In this document: positions 36,199 to 43,745 of the stretch, one piece after another
Numbering within the stretch: position 1 is the stretch's first letter
Layout: each line of letters begins with the position of its first letter
Assembly (NCBI RefSeq): GCF_000444995.1
Contig: NC_022041.1
Span: 2,516,001-2,580,000, forward strand
Direction: 5' to 3'
Source: Paracoccus aminophilus JCM 7686
GTDB taxonomy: Bacteria > Pseudomonadota > Alphaproteobacteria > Rhodobacterales > Rhodobacteraceae
DNA length: 64,000 bases
Notes under the pieces: generated by a model
The model's input: only the letters and a program-made list of their open reading frames with translations
Database searches by the model: none
What the model was told of the DNA's origin: nothing
Position numbers and translations under genes: made by a program

Positions 36199-36544
36199 GC
36201 CGCGTCTCCGCGATCTCGCCGCGCTGGCAGCGGGATCGCGGGCTCTGACCCGGGGCGGAAGGCGGCGCCTGCCCCGCGACCCGGTTTGACAAGGGTTTGA
36301 CAAAGGGATGAAGTTTTTGCTTTTTTCGGGGCGGCACCTGTCAGGTGATCGGCGCGATTGGCAAAAGACCCGCCCGACCGTCCTATGGTTGTTACAATCG
36401 CAGTCCATCCGAACGGCCTGACCTCGCGGCCTGCCGATCTGCGAAAGCCCGCCCGATCTGGCCCCTCCGCCGCGCGGGATGGCTCAGCGGTGGGCCAGCG
36501 GCGGGCCCATCACCACCCGCCCCGGCGGAGAGACGGAGACAAAA
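36199..36544. other. 346-base intergenic region with hairpin, direct repeat and palindrome
   Basis: No gene is supported here. It contains an interrupted hairpin just after pepP (CGCGATC with GATCGCG and CCGC with GCGG, 36209-36240), probably a terminator-like structure without T tract. Further on come an 11-base tandem repeat, GGTTTGACAAG then GGTTTGACAAA (36283-36304), and a perfect palindrome, CACCTG-T-CAGGTG (36335-36347). The repeats each include TTGACA, the -35 consensus. The last two elements probably serve the DUF1045 gene downstream. Confidence 0.6.
36283..36304 (+). repeat. 11-base tandem repeat carrying TTGACA
   Basis: GGTTTGACAAG (36283-36293) is followed directly by GGTTTGACAAA (36294-36304). 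The 11-base period puts both on the same face of the helix. Confidence 0.7.
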
Positions 36545-37213
36545 ATGCGCTATGCGGTTTACCACCTTCCCGAAGACCCGCTTGGAGATTGGGGCAGCGC
36601 TTGGCTCGGTTGGGACATCCGCACAGGCCAAACGCGGACCCAGCCCGAGGTCACGGGCCTGCCAAAGCCCCTCGCCGCGCTGACGGAGATCCCGCGCCGC
36701 TACGGCTTTCACGCCACGCTGAAGGCGCCGATGGTGCTGGCCGAGGGCGCCAAGCCGGATGAGTTGGCCGCCGCGTTGCGCACCGTTGCCGCGCGCCATC
36801 GTCCCCTTGCCCTGACGATGCAGCTCGTCACCGATTGGGGCTTTCTCTGCCTGCGCCCGCAGCATCAGCCCTCTGCCCTGCATGCGCTCGAGGCCGATCT
36901 GGTGCAAGAGCTCGACCGCTTCCGCGCCGCGCTGAGCGCCGAGGATCGCGCCCGCCGCCAGCCAGAGCGTCTGAGCGATGCGGCGCGCAACCATCTCGAC
37001 CGCTGGGGCTATCCCCATGTGCTCGAACTTTTCCACTATCACCTCACCCTCTCGGGCCCGATTACCGAGGAAGAGGGTGACGCGCTGAAGGCCCGGTTGT
37101 CGGGCCCGCTCGGCGCGCTGATCGAAGCACCGATGCCGGTCTCGAAACTCGCGCTGGTGATCGAGCGCCCGGATCGCCAGTTCGAGCTGGTCGAAGAGGT
37201 CGCGCTCGGCTGA
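36545..37213 (+). CDS. DUF1045 protein of the phosphonate-operon type (2H phosphoesterase fold)
   Basis: This 222-residue protein matches DUF1045, a family usually encoded with C-P lyase (phn) genes. Two His-x-Thr-like motifs, YGFHATLKAPM and FHYHLTLSGPI, are the signature of 2H phosphodiesterases, so cyclic phosphate ring opening is a plausible activity. GGAG precedes the ATG at 36545, and earlier in-frame ATGs fall in low-quality sequence. No phnG-L genes are in the window, but a PhnM-like gene lies 1.8 kb downstream. The exact reaction is unknown. Confidence 0.85.
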   Translation: MRYAVYHLPEDPLGDWGSAWLGWDIRTGQTRTQPEVTGLPKPLAALTEIPRRYGFHATLKAPMVLAEGAKPDELAAALRTVAARHRPLALTMQLVTDWGFLCLRPQHQPSALHALEADLVQELDRFRAALSAEDRARRQPERLSDAARNHLDRWGYPHVLELFHYHLTLSGPITEEEGDALKARLSGPLGALIEAPMPVSKLALVIERPDRQFELVEEVALG

Positions 37214-37222
37214 CCTAGGCTT

Positions 37223-37258
37223 TGCCCGATAAAGTGGCAGATGCCACGTCATCGGGCA
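37223..37258 (+). other. Two-part hairpin after the DUF1045 gene
   Basis: TGCCCGAT pairs with ATCGGGCA and, inside, GTGGC with GCCAC around AGAT, separated by a 3x3 internal loop. It starts ten bases after the DUF1045 stop and lies 105 bases before the GNAT start. There is no T tract. Confidence 0.6.
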
Positions 37259-37363
37259 GATCCTGCGGGCAACGGGCCGGGCGCGCGGCACGGGCGGACG
37301 CTGGACCTTGCCTTGCGCCCCCACGGCCCCCATCCCGATCAGAAGCAATGGCGGAGAGCGGCA

Positions 37364-37879
37364 ATGATGGTCAGGGATGCGAGCCCCGAGGATGTGGCGG
37401 CAATCGCCGAGATCTATAATGACGCGGTGCGCACCACGACCGCGATCTGGAACGACAGCACCGTCGATGCCGCGAACCGTCTGGCCTGGATGCAGGATCG
37501 CACCCGTCTGGGCTATCCGGTTCTGGTCGCGACCGGGGCCTCGGGCGAGGTGCTGGGCTATGCCTCTTTCGGCGATTGGCGCGCCTTTGACGGCTATCGC
37601 CACACCGTCGAGCATTCGGTCTATGTCGCGCGCGATGCGCGCGGTCAGGGGATCGGCAAGGCGCTGATGGTGGCGCTGATCGAGCGCGCGCGCACGATTG
37701 GCAAACATGCCATGGTCGCGGCGATCGAGGCGGGCAATCAGGGCTCGATCGAGCTCCACCGCAAGCTTGGTTTTCGCGACGCGGGCGTGCTGACCGAGGT
37801 CGGGATGAAATTCGGGCGCTGGCTCGATCTCGCGCTTTTGCAGCTCACGCTCGATGCGCGCTCGACGCCTGCGGGCTGA
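37364..37879 (+). CDS. GNAT acetyltransferase, phosphinothricin/methionine sulfoximine type
   Basis: This 171-residue protein resembles the Pat/MddA family that N-acetylates methionine sulfoximine, methionine sulfone or phosphinothricin. Blocks: MVRDASPEDVAAIAEIYNDAV, TTTAIWNDSTVDAANRLAWM, GYASFGDWRAFDGYRHTVEHSVYV (in parts), the acetyl-CoA loop RGQGIGKALM, and ELHRKLGFRDAGVLTEVGMKFGRWLDL in parts. GGAG seven bases before the first of two adjacent ATGs supports 37364. Its stop abuts the convergent corA stop. Its place beside a phosphonate-type gene may be chance. Confidence 0.9.
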   Translation: MMVRDASPEDVAAIAEIYNDAVRTTTAIWNDSTVDAANRLAWMQDRTRLGYPVLVATGASGEVLGYASFGDWRAFDGYRHTVEHSVYVARDARGQGIGKALMVALIERARTIGKHAMVAAIEAGNQGSIELHRKLGFRDAGVLTEVGMKFGRWLDLALLQLTLDARSTPAG

Positions 37880-38839
37880 TCAAAGCCATTTCTTCCAGCG
37901 AAAGAGCAGGAAGGTCGCGACCGAAGAGGCGACCATCAGCGCGAGCGCGGTTTCATAGCCCCAGGGCGCGCTGAGTTCGGGCATATGGGCGAAGTTCATG
38001 CCGTAGACGCTGGCAATCAGGGTCGGCGGCATGAAGAGCGCAGCCACGACGGAGAGGATCTTCACGGTGGTGTTCTGGCGCAGGTTGATCATGCCCATGG
38101 TCGCATCGACGACCAGCGTCACCCGCGCATCGAGAAAATCGGAATGGACCTGCAACGCGTGAATATCGCGCTGGATCGCCGCGAGATTGGGACGCAGCTT
38201 CGCGGCCTCGCTGCGCCGCTCGATCACCGGCAGATGAAAGGTCAGCATCCGCTCGAGCGTCATCAGGCAGAGCCGGACCCGGCTGACCAATTCGGCATTG
38301 CGCCCAACCGTGACCAATGCGCCGCGCAGTTCTTGATCCGATGAGTTTTCCGCCTTGCCCAGAATCTCGCCCGAGGTCTGTTCTAGCACCCTCCCCACAC
38401 CTTCAAGCAGATCGGCCATCCGCGCGACGATCTCTTCGTTCAACCCGACAAAGATCCGCTCGGCCGAGCCGACGCCGCAAGAGCTTTGATCGGCGCGGGT
38501 CGGATAGGTCGCGAAAGAGCGCGGCTCGTGATGGCGCACCGTGACCAGACGCGTCGCCGAGAGAATGAAGGTGACCGGACCCAGAATGGAATGGCCGCGC
38601 AGGTCCTGCCCCGGCACCATCGCGGTCATATAGGCGGTCTCGCCCTCGAGATAGAGCCGGTTCGAGATCTCGATCTCTTCCATATCCTCGAGCGTCGGCA
38701 CCTCGACGCCAAGCCGCGCCATCGCCGCGATCTCGTCGGGATCGGGGATGAAAAGGTCGATCCAGACGGCAGCGGCCAGATCGGTTTCGGGCGGCAACAG
38801 CGCAAGGCCCTTTTCGGCGGGAACATAGGCTTTCAGCAT
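37880..38839 (-). CDS. corA: CorA family magnesium/cobalt transporter
   Basis: CorA is a pentameric inner-membrane channel for Mg2+ and, at times, Co2+ or Ni2+. The 319-residue protein has a long cytoplasmic domain (WIDLFIPDPDEIAAMARL, TLEDMEEIEISNRLY) and the two C-terminal spans, the first ending in the signature YGMNF. It ends KKW-L with a basic tail. GGAGG sits immediately before one ATG and six bases before the next, so the second (38839) is chosen. It is convergent with the GNAT gene and divergent from the PhnM-like gene. Confidence 0.94.
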   Translation of the reverse strand: MLKAYVPAEKGLALLPPETDLAAAVWIDLFIPDPDEIAAMARLGVEVPTLEDMEEIEISNRLYLEGETAYMTAMVPGQDLRGHSILGPVTFILSATRLVTVRHHEPRSFATYPTRADQSSCGVGSAERIFVGLNEEIVARMADLLEGVGRVLEQTSGEILGKAENSSDQELRGALVTVGRNAELVSRVRLCLMTLERMLTFHLPVIERRSEAAKLRPNLAAIQRDIHALQVHSDFLDARVTLVVDATMGMINLRQNTTVKILSVVAALFMPPTLIASVYGMNFAHMPELSAPWGYETALALMVASSVATFLLFRWKKWL

Positions 38840-38995
38840 CGGCATCCTCCGGCTTGCGCATCGCCCCTCCTGCGTAACCTGCCTGCCCGGAGGGTCAAGC
38901 GCGCTTTCCCCTGACCGCGCGCCGTGTTGTCACGCGCATTTCACACTTTTTGCGCAAGATGTGGGCAGTTCACCGTCCCGCCACCGAAGGTCGTT

Positions 38996-40132
38996 ATGCG
39001 GCAGCTTCCTCCCCTGCGCCTGACCGGCGCGACGATCCTGCGCGACGGCGAGCTCAGACAGCGCTCGGTGGCGATCGAGCGGGGGCGCATCAGCAAAGGC
39101 CCCCTGCCCGCGGTCGAGCTTGACGGCTATCTGATCCTGCCCGGGATCATTGATCTGATGGGAGAAATTCCGGCCATGACCGCGCCCTCGACGCCGACGA
39201 CGCTGCTGCGCGCGCAGCAGGTTGCGGCGGCTCAGGCCGGGATCACGACGGGCTGGATCGCGCTGCCCTGGTCGTGGAACCTCGGACCCGACGGTGCGGC
39301 GCGCACGGCGGCCCTGCTGATCGCGATGAACCATCCCAGTGGCCCGGTCGATCTGCGCCCGGCCTTGCGGGTCGAGGTCTCGCGCACAAGTGACGGCGCG
39401 CGGCTGATTGATCTGATCGGCCAGCATCGCCCCAAGCTCATCTATTTCGAGAACCGCCGCGAGGCGCTGGTCGATCTGCGCCTGAAAAACCCGACCGGAT
39501 TTGAGGAGGCCGCCCGCCAGTTCGGCCTGAGCGCGGCAGGCCTCAGCGCGGCGCTTGATGCGGTCCAAAGCCATCTGCGCGAGATCCCGCGTCATCTCTG
39601 CCGGGTCGCCGAGGCGATGGATGCGATCGGCGGCAGCTATGGCAGTCTGGACGACGCCGGCGGCGATGTCCGCGAGACCTATTCGATGATCGGCGCGCGG
39701 CTCGCCACCTGCCCGCTCTCCTATTCCGCCGCCGCAGTGGCGCGCGCGATGGACAATCCCGTCCTGCTGGCGCCGCGCAGTGACGCGCTGGCCAATGATC
39801 TTATCCGCTCGGGCATGGTCTCGGGATTGGTCTCGCGCGGGGAAGGCGCAGAGATCGCCCAACGCGCGCTGGCGCTTTCCGGCGCGGATCTGGCGGGACT
39901 GCCGAAGATCTGGCCGCTGGTCTCGTCGCGGCCCGCTGAAATCTGTGGGCTCGCCGATCGCGGCACGCTCGATCATGGGCGGCGCGCCGATCTGGTCATC
40001 ATCCGCCGCGACAGCCGTCAGGTCGAGGCGACGATCTGCGCGGGCCGGTTGGCCTATGCCGAGGGCGAGGCGAAAGCGCGCTTCGATGCCATTCTGGGCG
40101 GCCCCGATCAACGGGCGACCGCCGCCGAGTGA
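38996..40132 (+). CDS. PhnM-like amidohydrolase lacking the metal-binding residues
   Basis: This 378-residue protein aligns by eye over its whole length with PhnM, the diphosphatase acting on ribose 1-methylphosphonate 5-triphosphate in the C-P lyase pathway. Shared blocks are LTGATILRDGEL, VAIERGRISKGPLPAV, YLILPGIIDL, AGITTGWIA, and GLADRGTLDHGRRADLVII. The catalytic residues are gone: the HxD that follows the first strand in PhnM is M55-G-E57, the conserved SHDD is SLDD (217-220), and the SSDYYP aspartate region is VSRGEG (279-284). It is therefore probably not a functional hydrolase, yet the frame is intact. AAGG precedes the ATG at 38996. A regulatory or binding role is possible but unproven. 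Confidence 0.82.
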   Translation: MRQLPPLRLTGATILRDGELRQRSVAIERGRISKGPLPAVELDGYLILPGIIDLMGEIPAMTAPSTPTTLLRAQQVAAAQAGITTGWIALPWSWNLGPDGAARTAALLIAMNHPSGPVDLRPALRVEVSRTSDGARLIDLIGQHRPKLIYFENRREALVDLRLKNPTGFEEAARQFGLSAAGLSAALDAVQSHLREIPRHLCRVAEAMDAIGGSYGSLDDAGGDVRETYSMIGARLATCPLSYSAAAVARAMDNPVLLAPRSDALANDLIRSGMVSGLVSRGEGAEIAQRALALSGADLAGLPKIWPLVSSRPAEICGLADRGTLDHGRRADLVIIRRDSRQVEATICAGRLAYAEGEAKARFDAILGGPDQRATAAE

Positions 40133-40208
40133 GGCGATTGGAAACGTTAACCAATTTGTGTTTCCTGGGGAACTTCTCAGCCCATGGCGCATTGATTAGA
40201 TGTGTCGT

Positions 40209-40243
40209 GTAACGAGTAACCAGTGCCCAGTAACGAGTAGCAA
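40209..40243 (+). repeat. Five degenerate tandem heptamers
   Basis: The units GTAACGA, GTAACCA, GTGCCCA, GTAACGA and GTAGCAA run head to tail without gaps. Units 1 and 4 are identical. The array ends six bases before a terminator stem. Confidence 0.75.
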
Positions 40244-40249
40244 AGGCTA

Positions 40250-40279
40250 AGGATGCGCCCGGGAGCATCCTCCCTTTTT
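40250..40279 (+). terminator. Rho-independent terminator downstream of the PhnM-like gene
   Basis: AGGATGC (40250-40256) pairs with GCATCCT (40265-40271) around an eight-base loop, followed by CCCTTTTT. It is 118 bases past the PhnM-like stop, so the transcript would include the heptamer array. Confidence 0.8.
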
Positions 40280-40469
40280 GTCTGGTATTCATCAGTTCGG
40301 ATCTGAAAAGATCCTCATGTGGCCTTCTTCACAATCTGCCCCAAACCGCTCGCATCGCAGTCTTGCCATGCGCTGATGAAGTATGCGCGAATTTGACCGG
40401 GGAGTGGATCAGCGATCGCGGCCCGCCAAACCGCACCCGCTTTCGCCGCGCCTGACTGTAGACCTGCGC

Positions 40470-40703
40470 CTAGACCAGCCGGTCGCGCGTGGTGTCCCTG
40501 CCGTTGTCATGGCGGCGCGCGAAATCGCCGAGCTTTTCATCGGCCTCCGAGCGGCTCCAGCCATATTTTTCCTGCAACAGCGCCGAAAGCCTGTCGCGTT
40601 GGCCCGCGACCTCGGCCATTTCCGCCGCGCTCAGGGCGCCCCATTTTTCCATGAGCACCAGTTTCACGCGATCCCATTCGCGCTCGATCACATCCCAGTC
40701 CAT
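40470..40703 (-). CDS. CsbD-like small stress protein
   Basis: This 77-residue, highly charged protein belongs to the CsbD/YjbJ family, named for a sigma-B-controlled Bacillus protein and often induced by stress. The pattern MDWDVIEREWDRVKLVLMEK, WGALSAAEMAEVAGQRDRLS and YGWSRSEADEKLGDFARR is characteristic, including the repeated helix layout. GGAGG seven bases before the ATG at 40703 fixes the start; the longer frame adds an unlikely leader. The function is unknown. Confidence 0.88.
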   Translation of the reverse strand: MDWDVIEREWDRVKLVLMEKWGALSAAEMAEVAGQRDRLSALLQEKYGWSRSEADEKLGDFARRHDNGRDTTRDRLV

Positions 40704-40775
40704 CGCCTTCCCTCCGGCCAGACAGCGGCCTATGGGCGAACCGCGCGGCATCGCGCACGGTTCCCCGAGCAGCGG

Positions 40776-41726
40776 TCAGTTCACGCGATTGGGTGCGGCG
40801 CGCCCTTCGGCAAAGGCGATCAGATTGTCGAGCGCCATCATGCCCATACTCGTGCGCACCTCCTCGGCGGCGGTGCCCAGATGGGGCAGCAACACCGCAT
40901 TTTCAAAGGCCCGCAGCGCCTCGGGCACAATCGGCTCGCGCTCGAAGACATCGAGCCCGACACCGGCGATCTTGCGCTCTGCAAGCGCGGCGATCAGCGC
41001 GGCCTCTTCGACGACATCGCCGCGCGCGATATTGATGAGATAGCCCTGCGGCCCCAGTCGCGCCATTTCGGCGGCCCCGATCAAATGGCGCGTCTCGGCC
41101 CCGCCCGGCACTGCGACAACCGCGAAATCGGCCTGAGCGAGCATGTCATGGAGATCGTCGATCTGCTCGGCGGGAAAGCCCAAGGCCGAGACCGGCGAGC
41201 GGTTGAAGAAGATCACCCGCATGCCAAAGCCGAAATGGCAGCGCTGCGCGATCGCCTTGCCGATGCGCCCCATGCCGATGATGCCGACGGTCTTGCCGCT
41301 GACATGAGTGCCCAGAAGCTGGGTCGGCTGCCAGCCGGTCCATGCGCCTGCGCGCAACAGCCGTTCGCCCTCGCCCGCGCGGCGCGCCACCATCAGGATC
41401 AGCGTCAGTGCAATATCAGCGGTCGAATCGGTAACCGCGCCCGGCGTGTTCGAGACCGGCACCCCCGCCGCTGCTGCCGCCTTGACGTCGATATGGTTGT
41501 AACCCGCCCCGAAATTCGCCACGAACTGGCAGCGGATCGGGCCCTCGAAGGCCTCGGCGGTAAAGCGGTCGCCAAGCGTCGGCAGGATCAGATCGTAATC
41601 GGCCAGCGCCTGCCGGGCCTCTTGCGGCGTCAGACCGGCGGTCACATCCTGAAAATCGCAGTCAAAGCGCGCAGCCAGCGCCTTTTCGGCCGCAGGCGTC
41701 ATGCGGCGGGTCACCAGAAGCTTCAT
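40776..41726 (-). CDS. D-2-hydroxyacid dehydrogenase (glyoxylate/hydroxypyruvate reductase type)
   Basis: This 316-residue NAD(P)-dependent enzyme reduces glyoxylate, hydroxypyruvate or a related 2-oxoacid. It has the substrate-binding block VANFGAGYNHIDV, the Rossmann motif GIIGMGRIGKAIAQR, the arginine in NIARGDVVEEAAL, the glutamate in GLDVFEREP and the histidine in LLPHLGTA, the usual catalytic triad. The ATG at 41726 overlaps the csaA stop (TGATG); the TTG one codon earlier is unlikely. It ends the ybjN-proC-csaA operon. Confidence 0.92.
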   Translation of the reverse strand: MKLLVTRRMTPAAEKALAARFDCDFQDVTAGLTPQEARQALADYDLILPTLGDRFTAEAFEGPIRCQFVANFGAGYNHIDVKAAAAAGVPVSNTPGAVTDSTADIALTLILMVARRAGEGERLLRAGAWTGWQPTQLLGTHVSGKTVGIIGMGRIGKAIAQRCHFGFGMRVIFFNRSPVSALGFPAEQIDDLHDMLAQADFAVVAVPGGAETRHLIGAAEMARLGPQGYLINIARGDVVEEAALIAALAERKIAGVGLDVFEREPIVPEALRAFENAVLLPHLGTAAEEVRTSMGMMALDNLIAFAEGRAAPNRVN

Positions 41727-42082
41727 CAATACATCCTTCCACCAACGGGAACGTCCTTGTCCGGCACCAGAAGCACGACCTCGCCATCGGGATCGGGCAG
41801 GCCCAGCACCAGAACCTCGGACATGAATTTGCCAATCTGGCGCGGCGGGAAGTTGACCACGCCCATGACCTGTTTGCCGATCAAAGTTTCGGGATCATAA
41901 TGCGCGGTGATCTGTGCGGACGAGCGGCGCTCGCCGATCTCGGGGCCGAAGTCGATCCAGAGCTTGATCGCCGGGCGGCGCGCTTCGGGATAGGGCTCGG
42001 CGCGGGTGATGCGGCCGACGCGGATGTCGACGGCGGCGAAATCATCATAGGCGATCTGGCGCCCGGGCGCGGTCTCGCTCAT
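41726..42082 (-). CDS. csaA: CsaA-type tRNA-binding protein
   Basis: CsaA is a small dimeric OB-fold protein related to the tRNA-binding domain of MetRS, reported to act as an export chaperone in Bacillus. The 118-residue sequence shows the fold: FAAVDIRVGRITRAEPYPEARRPA (in parts), KLWIDFGPEIGERRSSAQIT, GKQVMGVVNFPPRQIG, FMSEVLVLGLPDPDGEVVLL. Its start overlaps the proC stop as ATGA and its stop overlaps the next start, so it is co-translated within the operon. Confidence 0.92.
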   Translation of the reverse strand: MSETAPGRQIAYDDFAAVDIRVGRITRAEPYPEARRPAIKLWIDFGPEIGERRSSAQITAHYDPETLIGKQVMGVVNFPPRQIGKFMSEVLVLGLPDPDGEVVLLVPDKDVPVGGRMY

Positions 42083-42888
42083 TTGCCAAGCTCCCGCCCG
42101 CGTGCGGTCGCCGCCGCCACCGTGCGCTTCATCAGGGGCTCAAGCCCGGTTTCGGGGTCCATGAGCTGCGAGAGTCCCGCCGCCGTCGTGCCATTCGGAG
42201 AGGTCACGCGCTGGCGCAGGACCGAGGGGTGCTCGTCGCTCGCAAGCGCAAGCGCGCCCGCGCCCGCAACCGTCGCCTTCGCGAGCTCCAGCGCCATCTC
42301 GCGCGGCAGGCCCTCGGCCTCGCCCGCCGCCGCCATCGCCTCCATGAGATAGAAGACATAGGCCGGGCCCGAGCCCGAAAGGCCGGTCACCGCATCCATC
42401 TGATCCTCGCCCGCAAGCCGCACCACCGCGCCCACCGCCGCCATCAGCGCCTCCGCGAGATCGAGATCGGCGGCGCTCGCGCGGGCATTGCCGACGATCG
42501 CGGTCATGCCCTTGCGGATCGCGGCGGGCGTGTTCGGCAGGGTGCGCACGACCGGCGCCTGCGGAAAAGCCGCCTCATAAGCGGCGATGGTCGTGCCCGC
42601 CGCGCAGGTCAGGACCAGCGTATCCGCGCCCACCCGCGCCTGAAGCGTCGGCAAGACCTCGGCCATCATCTGGGGCTTGACGGCGATCATCAGCACGGCG
42701 GGATTTTTGGGCAGATCCGCGTTCACGGCAATGCCAAGACCGGCGAGATCGGCGCGCGGGTTGGGATCGATCACCCCCACCTTACGCGGGTCGAGACCAC
42801 CGTCGAGCCAGCCGTCCAGAAGCGCCCCGCCCATATTCCCACAGCCAACGAGCACAAGCCCGCGTTCATTCAGCTTTGCCAGTTCCAT
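42079..42888 (-). CDS. proC: Pyrroline-5-carboxylate reductase
   Basis: ProC performs the last step of proline synthesis, reducing pyrroline-5-carboxylate with NAD(P)H. The 269-residue protein has the N-terminal Rossmann motif LVLVGCGNMGGALLDGW, the block LMIAVKPQMM, VRTLPNTPAAIRKGMTAIV, and the C-terminal signature DAVTGLSGSGPAYVFYLMEA (read in parts) with VTSPNGTTAAGL. The ATG at 42888 is chosen over a TTG four codons earlier. It lies between ybjN-like and csaA genes, overlapping csaA by four bases. Confidence 0.96.
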   Translation of the reverse strand: MELAKLNERGLVLVGCGNMGGALLDGWLDGGLDPRKVGVIDPNPRADLAGLGIAVNADLPKNPAVLMIAVKPQMMAEVLPTLQARVGADTLVLTCAAGTTIAAYEAAFPQAPVVRTLPNTPAAIRKGMTAIVGNARASAADLDLAEALMAAVGAVVRLAGEDQMDAVTGLSGSGPAYVFYLMEAMAAAGEAEGLPREMALELAKATVAGAGALALASDEHPSVLRQRVTSPNGTTAAGLSQLMDPETGLEPLMKRTVAAATARGRELGK

Positions 42889-42985
42889 CTGTCCCCCCAA
42901 TCGACGCGCTTCCCCCGCGCAACTGGCCCGGCCCTGAGACCGGGCATCCTGATGCGCGCTCAGGCCAAGCGCTCAGGCCGCATCC

Positions 42986-43489
42986 TCAGGCCCGTCCGTA
43001 GGCCTCGGCCATCGCGATGTCCAGAGCCTGAGCCGGCTCGGCATCGCCCCAGCAGGTGAGCTGGAACGAGGGGTAATAGCGCTCGGAATTCTCGATCGCG
43101 CTGCGGATCATGCGGTCGATCTGCTCTGGCGTTGCCAGCGATTCGCCCGAGAGCACCAGCCCGTAGCGCCAGACCATCAGCCGCTGCTCGGGCCAGAAGG
43201 CGAAGGAGCCGTCCCAGACCTGATCATTGGCGAGGTTCATCAGCTCATAGAGCTTGGGCAGGCGTTTGCGGGGCGGGTCCATGTCGAAGGTGCAGATCAG
43301 ACGCAGCACCTCCTCACGGGCCGACCAGGCGAGGGTCAGCGAATAGCTGCGCCACTGGCCCTCGACCGACATCGCGATCTGGTCCTCGGCAACGCGGTCG
43401 AAATCCCAATCATGATGGGTCGCGACGGTCTCGACGATGTCGATCGGATCGATCTCATCGCTATGGATATACTGCTCGAGCTGCGCCAT
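42986..43489 (-). CDS. YbjN domain protein
   Basis: This 167-residue cytoplasmic protein belongs to the YbjN family, whose E. coli member affects motility and stress responses by unknown means. Blocks include DIVETVATHHDWDFDRV, WRSYSLTLAWSAREEVLRLICTFD (in parts), LPKLYELMNLANDQVWDGSF and YYPSFQLTCWGD. It is the first gene of the operon leading to proC, a pairing I recall as common in alphaproteobacteria. It diverges from cobC across a 256-base, comparatively AT-rich gap. Confidence 0.9.
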   Translation of the reverse strand: MAQLEQYIHSDEIDPIDIVETVATHHDWDFDRVAEDQIAMSVEGQWRSYSLTLAWSAREEVLRLICTFDMDPPRKRLPKLYELMNLANDQVWDGSFAFWPEQRLMVWRYGLVLSGESLATPEQIDRMIRSAIENSERYYPSFQLTCWGDAEPAQALDIAMAEAYGRA

Positions 43490-43745
43490 GCCTGCCCCTT
43501 TGCTGTCGATGGCGGGGAAGATCCCCCAACCATTGGTAGCTTCAACTACACCCGGCGTTTTGATGCCGTCGTGCTACTAAATATCGTGTTCTTGAAGTTC
43601 CGGACTGTAAAGCGAAATTTCCATGACAGGCAGATAGCTGCGGGCGCAATCCACAGCTTTGTCGATTCCATCCACAGGCCTTCAACAGTTCGCTTGAAGT
43701 TTTCCCCGCCCCCCTGTTCAAGAAATCGCAAATGGAGGGGCGAAA

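Larger units (their letters stand above)
40133..40469. other. 337-base intergenic region with heptamer repeats and a terminator
   Basis: No gene is supported here. It holds five tandem heptamers (40209-40243) and a strong plus-strand terminator (40250-40279). The stretch from 40280 to the CsbD-like stop at 40470 shows nothing I recognise. Confidence 0.6.

Noticed and set aside
40209..40243. CRISPR-like array
   Set aside because: The repeats are seven bases with no spacers, so this is a short tandem repeat, not CRISPR.
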